Shown: one piece after another, positions 18,734 through 28,142 of the stretch
Layout of the letters: every line of letters begins with the position of its first letter
Position numbering within the stretch: position 1 is the stretch's first letter
Assembly (NCBI GenBank): GCA_947625575.1
Contig: CANQOV010000008.1
Coordinates: 1-38,091, forward strand
Source of the DNA: an uncultured Bacilli bacterium
Lineage (GTDB): Bacteria; Bacillota_I; Bacilli_A; RF39; UBA660
Length of the DNA stretch: 38,091 nucleotides
Direction: 5' to 3'
Notes under the pieces: generated by a model
Databases searched by the model: none
What the model was told of the DNA's origin: nothing
What the model saw: only the letters and a program-made list of their open reading frames with translations
Translations under genes and position numbers: made by a program

Positions 18734-21308
18734 ATGAAAGATAAAAAAACAGTCTGGGGGGGGGGCAACTAGAAAAAATATAATCCTAATCGGAGGATTA
18801 GTGTTAACTTTGTTATTAGTAGGAACAAGTTATGCTCTTTTTAGAGCAAACTTATTAGGAAGTAAAATTAATAGTGTTGGAACAGAAAGATTTGAATTAC
18901 ACTTTAAAGAAGGTAATGAACTAAATGTAGTAAATATGTATAAAAGTGATGAAGAAGCAATAAAAGAAGTTCCATACTTTGAATTTACTATTGAAGGCAA
19001 ATATCAAAAAGGAAGTAGTTTGGATTATACAATATATTTAGAAGAGATATCAAAAGATAAAGATATAACTTTGGAATCTGTTAAATTAAATTTAAAAAAG
19101 ATAGTAAATAATAAAGAACAAGAAGTATTAAAAACAACAAAAATAAGTGAGTTAGAAAAATATAAAGAAACAGATAATAAATACTCACTATATAGTGATA
19201 CCATGACTTTTTCCAAAGTATATTCTAATCCAAAAGACACATATAGATTAAGAAGTTGGATAAATGAACAAAACATAGATTTAGGTAATCTTGGGGAAAT
19301 AGATGGGCCAATAGTAATCGAGCCAAAGAGTTATAAATTTAGAATAAATGTCGAAGCAGGAAATATAGAAGAACAAAATGTCAATGCACCAATACTACTA
19401 GACAACATGATACCAGTAATCTATGATGAAGAAAAAGAAAGTTGGGTAAAAACAACTACAGATAATTGGTATAACTATGACAAAAAGCAATGGGCTAATG
19501 CTGTAACATTAGACACAACAAAAGCTTATGATTTATCAAAAAATAAAAACCATGCCACAATATCTGGGCCAACAAAAGTATCAAAAGGTTTAAAATTTGA
19601 CGGAATAGATGATTATATTGATATAGGATATGCAAATAAAGAATTTACAAATGGAATAACAAGAGTTATAAAATTTATTCTTCATCAATTGCCAAGTAAT
19701 TCAACATATGTTTTGCTTTCGAATACAGAAGCTGGCGGTAGCGCCATTAATATAGAGCCCACTGGAAGATTTGGATTTAATTTGCATGACGGATCTGGTT
19801 ATACAGATATATATTCTTCTAAAAATTTAGAAATAAATAAAGAATATGAAGTAATAATGACATTTGATAATACTGATGGAAAAATATATTTAAATGGTGA
19901 GTTAGTAGGAAGTCATCATTGGGAAACACCAATTAAAATGAAGTCATCATCAAAACCATTTATAATTGGTGCTGAGCCTGACGGAAACAAATATGTATCA
20001 TATATTAATGCTACATTTCAAGAAGTAAGATTATATGAAAGAGCATTAACCGAAGATGAAGTAAAAAAATTATATAACAATGAAGAGGTAAGCGATAAAG
20101 GATTGTTATCATATTATAACTTTGTAGACGAATTTAAACCGGGTCAAGTAATAGATACGGACATGATAACAACAATGTGGGTGTGGATACCAAGATATAA
20201 ATATAGAATATTTAATGCTAACTTAAATGGTAATGAGGTAGCCGAAGAACAACAAATAGAAATAATGTTTGAAAAAGACACTCAAACAACAGGAACAGTA
20301 AATTGTGTCGATAACATCAATAATAGTGAGGGTACAAGTGAATTTTGTGAGGATAAAACAAATGGAGAAATAATAAATGGTGTAAGTACTTATACTCACC
20401 CGGCATTTACTTTTGGAGGAAAAGAATTAACAGGATTCTGGTACGGTAAATTTGAAGATAGTGTTGATTCATCATCACATATTTTAATAAAACCAGATGT
20501 AATATCAAATCGCTCTAAAACTTTAGCAACAAGATTTCAAGAAATAAGAAGTATGGAATTAAAAAATAATATATATGGATTCCCAAGTAATGCAACAGCT
20601 TATACAGAAACCGGAGACTTAACAGGAGATAATAATAACTTTGATACTCATCTAACTAGAAATATGGAGTGGGGTGCAGTAGCTTATTTAACACAATCCA
20701 AATATGGAAGATGTACAAATGGCACTTGCACAGAAATATATGTAAATAACACTAGTCAATATACAGGAAGAAGTGGAGGAGTTAATAAAATATTAGGGTC
20801 AGGATTTACAACTTATGGAACTTATTCATATGATGACTATTTAATAAATTCAAGTAATGAAAGAACAACAAAAGTTGAGGGTAAAGGTGTTGGAGCAAGT
20901 ACAACTGGAAATATCTATGGAGTATATGATATGTCTGGAGGTTTATGGGATACTATTATGACAGGTATTAAAGGACAAGATATAACAAGAACAGGTTTTA
21001 CTAGCTATCCAAACAAAAAATATTATGACGAATATAGCAATGGAACAACCCATTTTGATACAGCTGCTTACAAAAGATGTAAGCTTGGTGATGCAACGAA
21101 AGAAATAATAAAAACAATTAATACACAATATGGAGGTTGGTATGGGGACGAAAACTATTTAATTAGTGGCATTTATCAAGTTTTCTATCGCGGTGGTGGA
21201 ATAACAGAAAGAGGAAACGAAGAATATCGTGGAATATTTGATTTTGCTTGTGATAGCGGATATGCTACTTCAGCTCATACTGATCGTTCTGTATTAGTAA
21301 TCTATTAA
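18734..21308 (+). pseudogene. Surface protein with TasA/camelysin-like N-terminus, LamG domain and C-type-lectin/FGE-like C-terminus; out of frame at a G10 tract (candidate phase-OFF)
   Basis: ATG 18734 with RBS ggagg reads MKDKKTVWGGGN*. Removing one G gives MKDKKTVWGGATRKNIILIGGLVLTLLLVGTSYALFRANL... continuous with the 18801-21308 ORF (857 aa). Confidence 0.85.
18756..18765 (+). repeat. Homopolymeric G10 tract within the 5' coding region
   Basis: agtct-GGGGGGGGGG-caact; I saw no other G or C run of comparable length in this AT-rich window. Confidence 0.97.
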
Positions 21309-21335
21309 AAAACGCAATAAATAATGCGTTTTTTT
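21307..21335 (+). terminator. Terminator overlapping the stop of the lectin-like gene
   Basis: AAAAAACGCA-ataaataa-TGCGTTTTTTT. Confidence 0.85.
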
Positions 21336-21368
21336 AAAAGCCATGATATAATTTAATGGGTGATAAAT

Positions 21369-22676
21369 ATGTTTGAATTATTAAGTGATAGATTACAGCA
21401 AGTTATAAAAAACATTAAAGGCTATGGTAAAATTACTGAAGAAAATATAGATCCAATGTTAAGAGAAGTAAGATTAGCTTTACTAGAAGCTGATGTTAAT
21501 TATAAAGTAGTTAAAGAGTTTACTACTACTGTCAAAGAAAAAGCTTTAGGAGAAGAAGTTAAAAAAAGTTTATCTCCAGGAGAAATGTTTGTTGGCATAA
21601 TAAGAGATGAACTACAATCTTTATTAGGTGGAGATAACCAACAATTAAATCTAACTGGCAATCCAGCAGTTTTAATGTTAGTAGGTTTACAAGGTAGTGG
21701 TAAAACAACAACAATTGGTAAATTAGCTAATTTATTAAGAAAAAAACATAATAAAAAGCCTCTTTTAGTTGCTTGTGATATCTATAGACCTGCTGCAATT
21801 GATCAATTAAAACAAATTGGTAAGCAATTAAACATCGAAGTATATGAAATGGGTAACACCGATCCCAGAAAGATAGTATCCAATGCTAAAGAATATGCTA
21901 TTAATAATGGTTATGACTATATTTTAATTGATACTGCAGGAAGACTACATATTGATGAAGAATTAATGCAAGAATTAAAAGACCTAGAATCAATCATGAA
22001 GCCTGAAGAAGTTTTACTAGTAATAGACGCCATGATGGGTCAAGACGCCATTAATGTTATAAATGGATTTAATGATAGCCTAAATTTAACTGGTGTTATT
22101 TTAACAAAAATGGACGGAGATACTAAAGGTGGTGTTGCTTTATCTGTAAGACATCTTACTAACGTTCCCATAAAATTTATTGGTACCAGTGAAAAACTAG
22201 ACGGAATAGATTATTTTTATCCTGATAGAATGGCTTCAAGAATAATTGGCATGGGAGATATTTTATCTATCGTCGATAAAGCCGAGGAAGTCTTTGATGA
22301 AAAAGACGCCGAAAAGTCATTAAAAAAAATGCAACAAGGCAAATATGATTTAGAAGATTTTTTATCTCAAATGAAACAAATGCGTAAATTAGGTCCCCTA
22401 GAAAGTTTATTAAAACTACTTCCGGGTGCAAAAAAAATGGGTCTTGATAAAATAACTATCAATCCTAAAGATTTATCTCATATTGAAGCCATAATTTTAT
22501 CTATGACAAAATATGAAAGAACTCACCCAGAAATAATTAAAGCTGAAAGAAAACAACGAATTGCTAAAGGCTCTGGTCGAGATGTTAGTGAAGTAAATCG
22601 TTTATTAACCCAATTTGAACAAAGTAAAAAAATGCTTAAACAGATGACTAGTGGCAATTTTAAAATGCCATTTTAA
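21369..22676 (+). CDS. ffh: Signal recognition particle protein Ffh
   Basis: MFELLSDRLQQ start; LQGSGKTTTIGKLA; DTAGRLHID; TKMDGDTKGGVALS; M-domain. Confidence 0.98.
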   Translation: MFELLSDRLQQVIKNIKGYGKITEENIDPMLREVRLALLEADVNYKVVKEFTTTVKEKALGEEVKKSLSPGEMFVGIIRDELQSLLGGDNQQLNLTGNPAVLMLVGLQGSGKTTTIGKLANLLRKKHNKKPLLVACDIYRPAAIDQLKQIGKQLNIEVYEMGNTDPRKIVSNAKEYAINNGYDYILIDTAGRLHIDEELMQELKDLESIMKPEEVLLVIDAMMGQDAINVINGFNDSLNLTGVILTKMDGDTKGGVALSVRHLTNVPIKFIGTSEKLDGIDYFYPDRMASRIIGMGDILSIVDKAEEVFDEKDAEKSLKKMQQGKYDLEDFLSQMKQMRKLGPLESLLKLLPGAKKMGLDKITINPKDLSHIEAIILSMTKYERTHPEIIKAERKQRIAKGSGRDVSEVNRLLTQFEQSKKMLKQMTSGNFKMPF

Positions 22677-22680
22677 ATAA

Positions 22681-22713
22681 AAAATGTGTTTTCCTTTTCC
22701 AAAACACATTTTT
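22681..22713. terminator. Bidirectional terminator between convergent ffh and rnhC
   Basis: AAAATGTGTTTT-ccttttcc-AAAACACATTTTT perfect 12-bp stem. Confidence 0.9.
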
Positions 22714-22717
22714 ATTT

Positions 22718-23620
22718 TTAAAAAATCATCGTTTTCAATATTTTTTGAGTATTAGCAAAATTCTTTTTAGCAATTTTATCTAAAACATCTTTTCCATATT
22801 TTTCAACAAGTTCTTCACCAACTGTATCAACATTAGCTCCCGCACCCTTTGGTATAGGCACATGATAGAAATCTGATAATTTATCCATTTCTTTTAAAAA
22901 TAAATATCTACTAATCATTGAAGCCGTTGCAACAGCCATGTTTTTATCTTCAGCCTTAATCATAAAAGTAATATTTTTTAAAACATTATCACTTTCTTTA
23001 ATATATTCATAATATCTATCTTCTTTAGCAAACTGATCTACCACAACATATTGAGGTTTCTCTTCAACCTCATTATATAAACTATATAAAACTTTATTAT
23101 GCATAATTGCTTTAATTTTATTCATATTAGTATCTTTATTATATTTTTGATTATATTCTTCATTACTTAAAATAATACTTTTATATTTAATATCTTTAAT
23201 AAACTTTGGTACAATCTTTAAAATTTGTTCATCATCAAACTTTTTAGAATCTCCAACCTTTAATTTTTTCAAATCATCAATTTGATCTTTTCTTACATAA
23301 CTTGCAGTTACTACAATTGGACCAAAATAATCACCAGTTCCAACTTCATCAGAGCCAATTGAAGTACAATATAAATACTTATCATCAACTTTCTTTTTAG
23401 TTTTTGAACTATTGCTATTTACTTCTTTCCAGATATTCGCGTCAACATCAGCACTTACCCCTTGAAACATAACTTTTAACGATTGATACATCGTAATAGT
23501 AGTATCATCATTTACAGCTTGAAAAATAGCATAGGGAGGAGTTTTTTCTTTAATTTTATCTTTATAATATTCTAACATTTTATTTTTAGTTTCTTCATTA
23601 ACTCTAATTACAATATTCAT
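22718..23620 (-). CDS. rnhC: Ribonuclease HIII
   Basis: SIGSDEVGTGDYFGPIVVTASYV; KVGDSKKFDD; AVATASMISRYLFLKEM; PKGAGANVD. Confidence 0.96.
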   Translation of the reverse strand: MNIVIRVNEETKNKMLEYYKDKIKEKTPPYAIFQAVNDDTTITMYQSLKVMFQGVSADVDANIWKEVNSNSSKTKKKVDDKYLYCTSIGSDEVGTGDYFGPIVVTASYVRKDQIDDLKKLKVGDSKKFDDEQILKIVPKFIKDIKYKSIILSNEEYNQKYNKDTNMNKIKAIMHNKVLYSLYNEVEEKPQYVVVDQFAKEDRYYEYIKESDNVLKNITFMIKAEDKNMAVATASMISRYLFLKEMDKLSDFYHVPIPKGAGANVDTVGEELVEKYGKDVLDKIAKKNFANTQKILKTMIF

Positions 23621-23734
23621 TAAATATCACCAACTTTATTTTATCAAAACAAAAACTATAAATCTATAATTTTATTAAACATTATAGCATAAATTTTAAA
23701 AATAAGTTATACTAATATTATGGAGGTACAAACT

Positions 23735-24445
23735 ATGAACATTGTAGACGCTATAATTATTGTTATAATTATTTTAGTGGCCTTAAATGGTTTTAAAAAT
23801 GGTTTCTTTAAACAGTCAGTACTTACAATAGGAACAATCTTAGTATTTGTTCTATCATATTATTTTAAAGATTATTTAGCTAACTTTTTCAGTTACAATC
23901 TCCCATTTTTTAATTTTGCTGGTCCTTTTTTAGGATTGAAATCAATAAACATTATCTTATATCAATTATTAGCATTTTTAATAATATTTGTTTTCTTATC
24001 CGCCGTTTTAGTAGTCTTACTTAAAATTACAGGTGTCTTTGAAAAAATATTAAAATATACTGTAGTATTGGGAATACCCTCAAAAATATTAGGTTTTATC
24101 TTAGGATTAGTTGAGGGATATATAATTGTTTTTATTGCTTTATTTTTCTTAAATCAACCAGCAGTAAATATAAAAGAACTTGATAATTCACGTCTTATGC
24201 CCGTAATACTTGATTCATCATATGGTCTATCTAATGTTGTAAAACAAACTAACGAAGCAGTAAAAGAAGTATCTAGTTTAATAAATGATTATAACGAAAC
24301 CAAAGATGTTGATAAATTTAACTATGACGCTACTAAAATTTTATTAGATAAAAAAATAATAACAAGTGAATATTTAAGTAAATTAAAAGAAAAAAATAAA
24401 ATTTCTTTTAAAGGAATAGATGATTTAATAAATAATTATAGATAG
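23735..24445 (+). CDS. CvpA family membrane protein
   Basis: MNIVDAIIIVIIILVALNGFKNGFFKQSV, four predicted TM segments; RBS ggagg before ATG 23735. Confidence 0.8.
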   Translation: MNIVDAIIIVIIILVALNGFKNGFFKQSVLTIGTILVFVLSYYFKDYLANFFSYNLPFFNFAGPFLGLKSINIILYQLLAFLIIFVFLSAVLVVLLKITGVFEKILKYTVVLGIPSKILGFILGLVEGYIIVFIALFFLNQPAVNIKELDNSRLMPVILDSSYGLSNVVKQTNEAVKEVSSLINDYNETKDVDKFNYDATKILLDKKIITSEYLSKLKEKNKISFKGIDDLINNYR

Positions 24446-24454
24446 GAGTAAATT

Positions 24455-24748
24455 ATGATAAAATATTTAGAAAATGAAAATTTAAAAGATTTAGTAAAAG
24501 GTGATTTAGTAATAGTAGATTTTTTTGCTACTTGGTGTGGACCTTGTAAGATGTTACAACCAGTTTTAGAAGAATTAAAAGATTATGAAATTATAAAAGT
24601 AGATGTAGATCAGCATGAAACTTTAGCCAAAGAATATGCTATTATGTCTGTACCAACTCTTTTAATCTTTAAAAATGGGGAAATTAAAAAAAAGTTAATA
24701 GGTTTTAGACCAAAAGAAGCTTTATTAGAAGAAATAAATAATTTATAA
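24455..24748 (+). CDS. trxA: Thioredoxin
   Basis: VDFFATWCGPCKMLQPVLEEL; MSVPTLLIFKNGE. Confidence 0.96.
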   Translation: MIKYLENENLKDLVKGDLVIVDFFATWCGPCKMLQPVLEELKDYEIIKVDVDQHETLAKEYAIMSVPTLLIFKNGEIKKKLIGFRPKEALLEEINNL

Positions 24749-24801
24749 AACACTAGACAGACAAAAAAACATATGTTATAATTACATACGTTATAAAAAA
24801 A

Positions 24802-24834
24802 AGCAATCCGCTGGATTTTGTATTTATGATTGCT
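24802..24834 (+). promoter_or_regulatory. Candidate rplS (L19) leader structure
   Basis: AGCAATC...GATTGCT outer stem; AATCC-gct-GGATT alternative hairpin; immediately upstream of the rplS RBS. Confidence 0.4.
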
Positions 24835-24856
24835 GGTTAGTAAAGGAGAGTATAGT

Positions 24857-25225
24857 ATGAACGTATTAGACAAGATTGCTAGTAAGCAATTAAAAGACGA
24901 TATTCCAGAATTTAGAGTTGGAGATACAGTTAGTCTAGATGTAAAAATCATTGAAGGCGGAAAAGAACGTATCCAAGTCTATGAAGGAGTAGTAGTAGCT
25001 CGTAAAGGCTCAGGTTTAAGTGAAACATTTACTGTAAGAAAAGAATCATATGGTGTCGGAGTAGAAAGAATATTCCCAGTTCACTCACCAAAACTTGCCA
25101 AAATTACTGTTGTAAGAACTGGTAAAGTAAGACGTGGAAAACTTGGTTACTTAAAGAACTATGTAGGTCAATACAAAATTAAAGAAAGAGGACAAAAAAC
25201 TAAAAGTGAAGATAAGACTTTATAA
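24857..25225 (+). CDS. rplS: 50S ribosomal protein L19
   Basis: [56 protein letters not shown] aaaggag. Confidence 0.97.
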   Translation: MNVLDKIASKQLKDDIPEFRVGDTVSLDVKIIEGGKERIQVYEGVVVARKGSGLSETFTVRKESYGVGVERIFPVHSPKLAKITVVRTGKVRRGKLGYLKNYVGQYKIKERGQKTKSEDKTL

Positions 25226-25263
25226 TCATAGTCTTATCTTTTTATTTAAGTGGAGGATATATT

Positions 25264-25803
25264 ATGGATAAAAAAGAAAAGAAATCTATTTGGAAAGAAT
25301 TATCAACATATTTTATAATTTTTGTATTTGTTGTATTAATAAGAACATTTATTATAACACCAATAAGAGTAAATGGTGCGAGTATGGAAGCCACTTTATT
25401 TGATAAAGAAATAATGTTTTTAGATAAAATAAGTTATAAAGTATCTAAAATTAAAAGATTTGATATTATTGTTTTAAAATATCATAACAACATTTTAGAT
25501 AAAGATGAATACTTAATTAAAAGAGTAATAGGCTTACCAAACGAAACATTAAAATATGAAAACGATAAATTATATATAAATGATGAGTTAGTAGAAGAAA
25601 ACTTCAACAAAGACACAACAGAAAACTTTAATATAACATCACTAGGCTTTGAAAAAATTCCTGATAATTGTTACATAGTTTTAGGAGATAATCGTAACGA
25701 CTCAACAGACTCAAGAATATTTGGCTGTGTTGAAAAAGAAAACATCTTAGGTAAAGCAAATTTAGTAATATATCCTTTTAACCATTTTGGCATAAAAAAA
25801 TAA
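25264..25803 (+). CDS. lepB: Type I signal peptidase (P-type, Ser/Lys)
   Basis: VNGASMEATL (Ser), LIKRVIGLPNE (Lys), LGDNRNDSTDSR. Confidence 0.95.
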   Translation: MDKKEKKSIWKELSTYFIIFVFVVLIRTFIITPIRVNGASMEATLFDKEIMFLDKISYKVSKIKRFDIIVLKYHNNILDKDEYLIKRVIGLPNETLKYENDKLYINDELVEENFNKDTTENFNITSLGFEKIPDNCYIVLGDNRNDSTDSRIFGCVEKENILGKANLVIYPFNHFGIKK

Positions 25804-25835
25804 GAAAGATTTTTTATAAGTCTTTCTTATTCATT
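25799..25835. terminator. Bidirectional terminator between lepB and rpmB
   Basis: AATAAGAAAGA...TCTTTCTTATT. Confidence 0.75.
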
Positions 25836-25996
25836 TTATTCATACTTCTTTTTTCTTTCATAGATATTCTTGCCTTATTTCCATCATCTAAAGTAACAAC
25901 TTGTAAATTTAATCCTTGTTTTTTCTTAGTACTATTTAAGGCATGAGATCTTAAGTTTTTAACATTTGGTTTTCTGCTAGATAAATTTTTTGCCAT
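25814..25996 (-). CDS. rpmB: 50S ribosomal protein L28
   Basis: NVKNLRSHALNSTKKKQGLNLQVVTLDDGNKARISMKEKRSM; RBS AAGGAGGAG. Confidence 0.9.
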   Translation of the reverse strand: MAKNLSSRKPNVKNLRSHALNSTKKKQGLNLQVVTLDDGNKARISMKEKRSMNKMNKKDL

Positions 25997-26066
25997 AAAA
26001 ACTCCTCCTTTTTAAATAAGCATTATAAATTTATCATAAAAAGCTTAATAAGTCAACTTAAACTAC

Positions 26067-27584
26067 TTATTTATTTAAAATATCATCATCTATTTTTTTA
26101 ATTAACTCTGTTGTTCTATCACTATCTTTAATAGATTTTTCTTTATTAAAGACATCACTATATTTACTAACAATATCATTAATATCGAAATCACTATCTT
26201 TTTTCTTTTCTTCTATTTTTATAGAATTATCTAATAAAGGTTTATTAACGAACTTTTCTAAACTTTTTTTAATATCAGGTTTAACATCTTCTTTTGTATT
26301 ATTTTTCAAGTTCTTATTTTCATCATCAACTCTTAATTTATTAAAGACATCTTTTTTATTATTTACTTCCACCACATCAACATCATCATATAAATTGCTA
26401 GGATCATCTTCAATATCTACAAGTCTTAATACTTCACTAATGGAAGTGATACCGTCTAATACTTTTAAAAGTCCGTCTTGTAAAAGAGTTCTTACATCTT
26501 TTTTATAAATTAATTTCTTTAATTGTCTTCTGTCAACATGGTTATTTATTGCTTCTCTAATATCATCATTAATAATTAAAACTTCTTGAATAGCAACTCT
26601 TCCAGCATATCCATTATGACAACTATCGCACCCTTTAGAATCATATATTTCATCTACGTCAAGATTTAAAACCTTTTTAAATATTCTTTTTTCCACTAAA
26701 GAAGTCTTTCTTAGAACGCGACACTTTGGACATAATCTTTTAGCTAAATTTTGAGAGATAATACCTTTTAAAGAAGAGGATAACAAATATCTTTCAACGT
26801 TCATATCCAAAAGTCTTTCTATTGTAGTAAGAGAATTATTAGTATGTAAAGTAGATAAAACTAAATGTCCCGTAATAGAAGCACGAATAGCTATTTTACT
26901 AGTTTCACTATCACGTATCTCACCAATTAAAATTACATTAGGATCCTGTCTTAAAATTGAACGTAAAACAGTAGCAAAATCAAGCCCAATATCAGGATTA
27001 ACTTGTACTTGGTTAATACCCTCAATATTCATTTCGATAGGATCTTCTACTGTTATTATATTAATTTCTTCTTTATTTATTCTCTGAAGCATTGAATAAA
27101 CTGTTGTAGTTTTACCACTTCCAGTTGCACCAGTAATCAAAATAATACCATTTGGACTTTCTAACATTTTAACAATCTTTTTATAGTTATCACTACTAAA
27201 ATCTAAAGCTTCAATACCTTTTAAACTCATCGAATAATCAAGAATACGAATAACTACTTTCTCACCAAAGTTAGTAGGTAGGGAAGAAACACGCAAATCA
27301 ACATCTTTATCCAATATTTTTTGTTTAATGGCACCGTCTTGAGGCAATCTCATCTCTGTAATATTCATCCCAGCCAACAACTTAACACGTGTAATTAAAT
27401 TTCTTTTATATTTATTGCTAACAAGAGCATAATCTTGTAATTCGCCATCAACTCTAACTCTAATTCTCAAATAATTTTCACTAGGATCAAAATGAATATC
27501 ACTAGCATTTAAATTAATAGCATCTAAAATTATTTCATTTACAATATCTACAATAGCTACTGCTTCAAAATTAAACTCTTTCAT
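26067..27584 (-). CDS. GspE/PilB/ComGA-type secretion/pilus assembly ATPase with long charged C-terminal tail
   Basis: Walker A ITGATGSGKTTTVYSML; VEDPIE; ILRQDPNVILIGEIRDSETSKIA; ATLHTNNS-like; CPKC...CDSCHNGY zinc motif. Confidence 0.93.
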   Translation of the reverse strand: MKEFNFEAVAIVDIVNEIILDAINLNASDIHFDPSENYLRIRVRVDGELQDYALVSNKYKRNLITRVKLLAGMNITEMRLPQDGAIKQKILDKDVDLRVSSLPTNFGEKVVIRILDYSMSLKGIEALDFSSDNYKKIVKMLESPNGIILITGATGSGKTTTVYSMLQRINKEEINIITVEDPIEMNIEGINQVQVNPDIGLDFATVLRSILRQDPNVILIGEIRDSETSKIAIRASITGHLVLSTLHTNNSLTTIERLLDMNVERYLLSSSLKGIISQNLAKRLCPKCRVLRKTSLVEKRIFKKVLNLDVDEIYDSKGCDSCHNGYAGRVAIQEVLIINDDIREAINNHVDRRQLKKLIYKKDVRTLLQDGLLKVLDGITSISEVLRLVDIEDDPSNLYDDVDVVEVNNKKDVFNKLRVDDENKNLKNNTKEDVKPDIKKSLEKFVNKPLLDNSIKIEEKKKDSDFDINDIVSKYSDVFNKEKSIKDSDRTTELIKKIDDDILNK

Positions 27585-27678
27585 AATAATTCCCCTTATT
27601 CTTTAATTTATTCTAGTAATTATGATAAATTTATTATATAATAATTTTAAGATATAATCAAGAAGGGGAAAAGAAAAT

Positions 27679-28134
27679 ATGAAAAATAATAAAGCATTTG
27701 CTATGGCAGAATTACTAACTGTAATTATTTTAATCTTAGTCATATTTGCTATGATCTATTCTACTTTTATACCCACCACTGCAGAATATGAAAAAAGAAA
27801 ATATTATCAAGATGTATCTTCTACCTACAAAGCTTATTATTACAAAAAAATTTATAAACAGTACTCTTTAATAGATTTAAATAACCAAAAAGATAACTAT
27901 ATAACCTTATATGACGGTACTTGTAATTATCTAGATTCTTCCATGACTAATCTTTGCAATGAATACTCAAATCTTTCTAATATAAAAAAAGCTTTATTAG
28001 TAAAAGATATTAATATTACTACAACTGATGAATCCCTAAATGATTATCTAAAATATTTAAAAAACACTAAAAATAGTTCTTATCAAATAATAATAGAAAC
28101 AAAATCAAATAAATATGCTGCCATAAACTTTTAG
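27679..28134 (+). CDS. Type IV prepilin-like protein
   Basis: KAFAMAELLTVIILILVIFAMI N-terminal prepilin-like cleavage/TM motif; divergent from the GspE-like gene. Confidence 0.75.
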   Translation: MKNNKAFAMAELLTVIILILVIFAMIYSTFIPTTAEYEKRKYYQDVSSTYKAYYYKKIYKQYSLIDLNNQKDNYITLYDGTCNYLDSSMTNLCNEYSNLSNIKKALLVKDINITTTDESLNDYLKYLKNTKNSSYQIIIETKSNKYAAINF

Positions 28135-28142
28135 AGGTATTT

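Noticed and set aside
18755-18766. Programmed translational frameshift at the G tract as the main explanation
   Set aside because: Possible in principle, but no stimulatory structure was identified and slipped-strand phase variation explains a G10 tract more simply; left as a testable alternative.
18734-21308. Complete diversity-generating retroelement
   Set aside because: The C-terminus resembles DGR target proteins, but no reverse transcriptase, accessory gene or template repeat is in the window.
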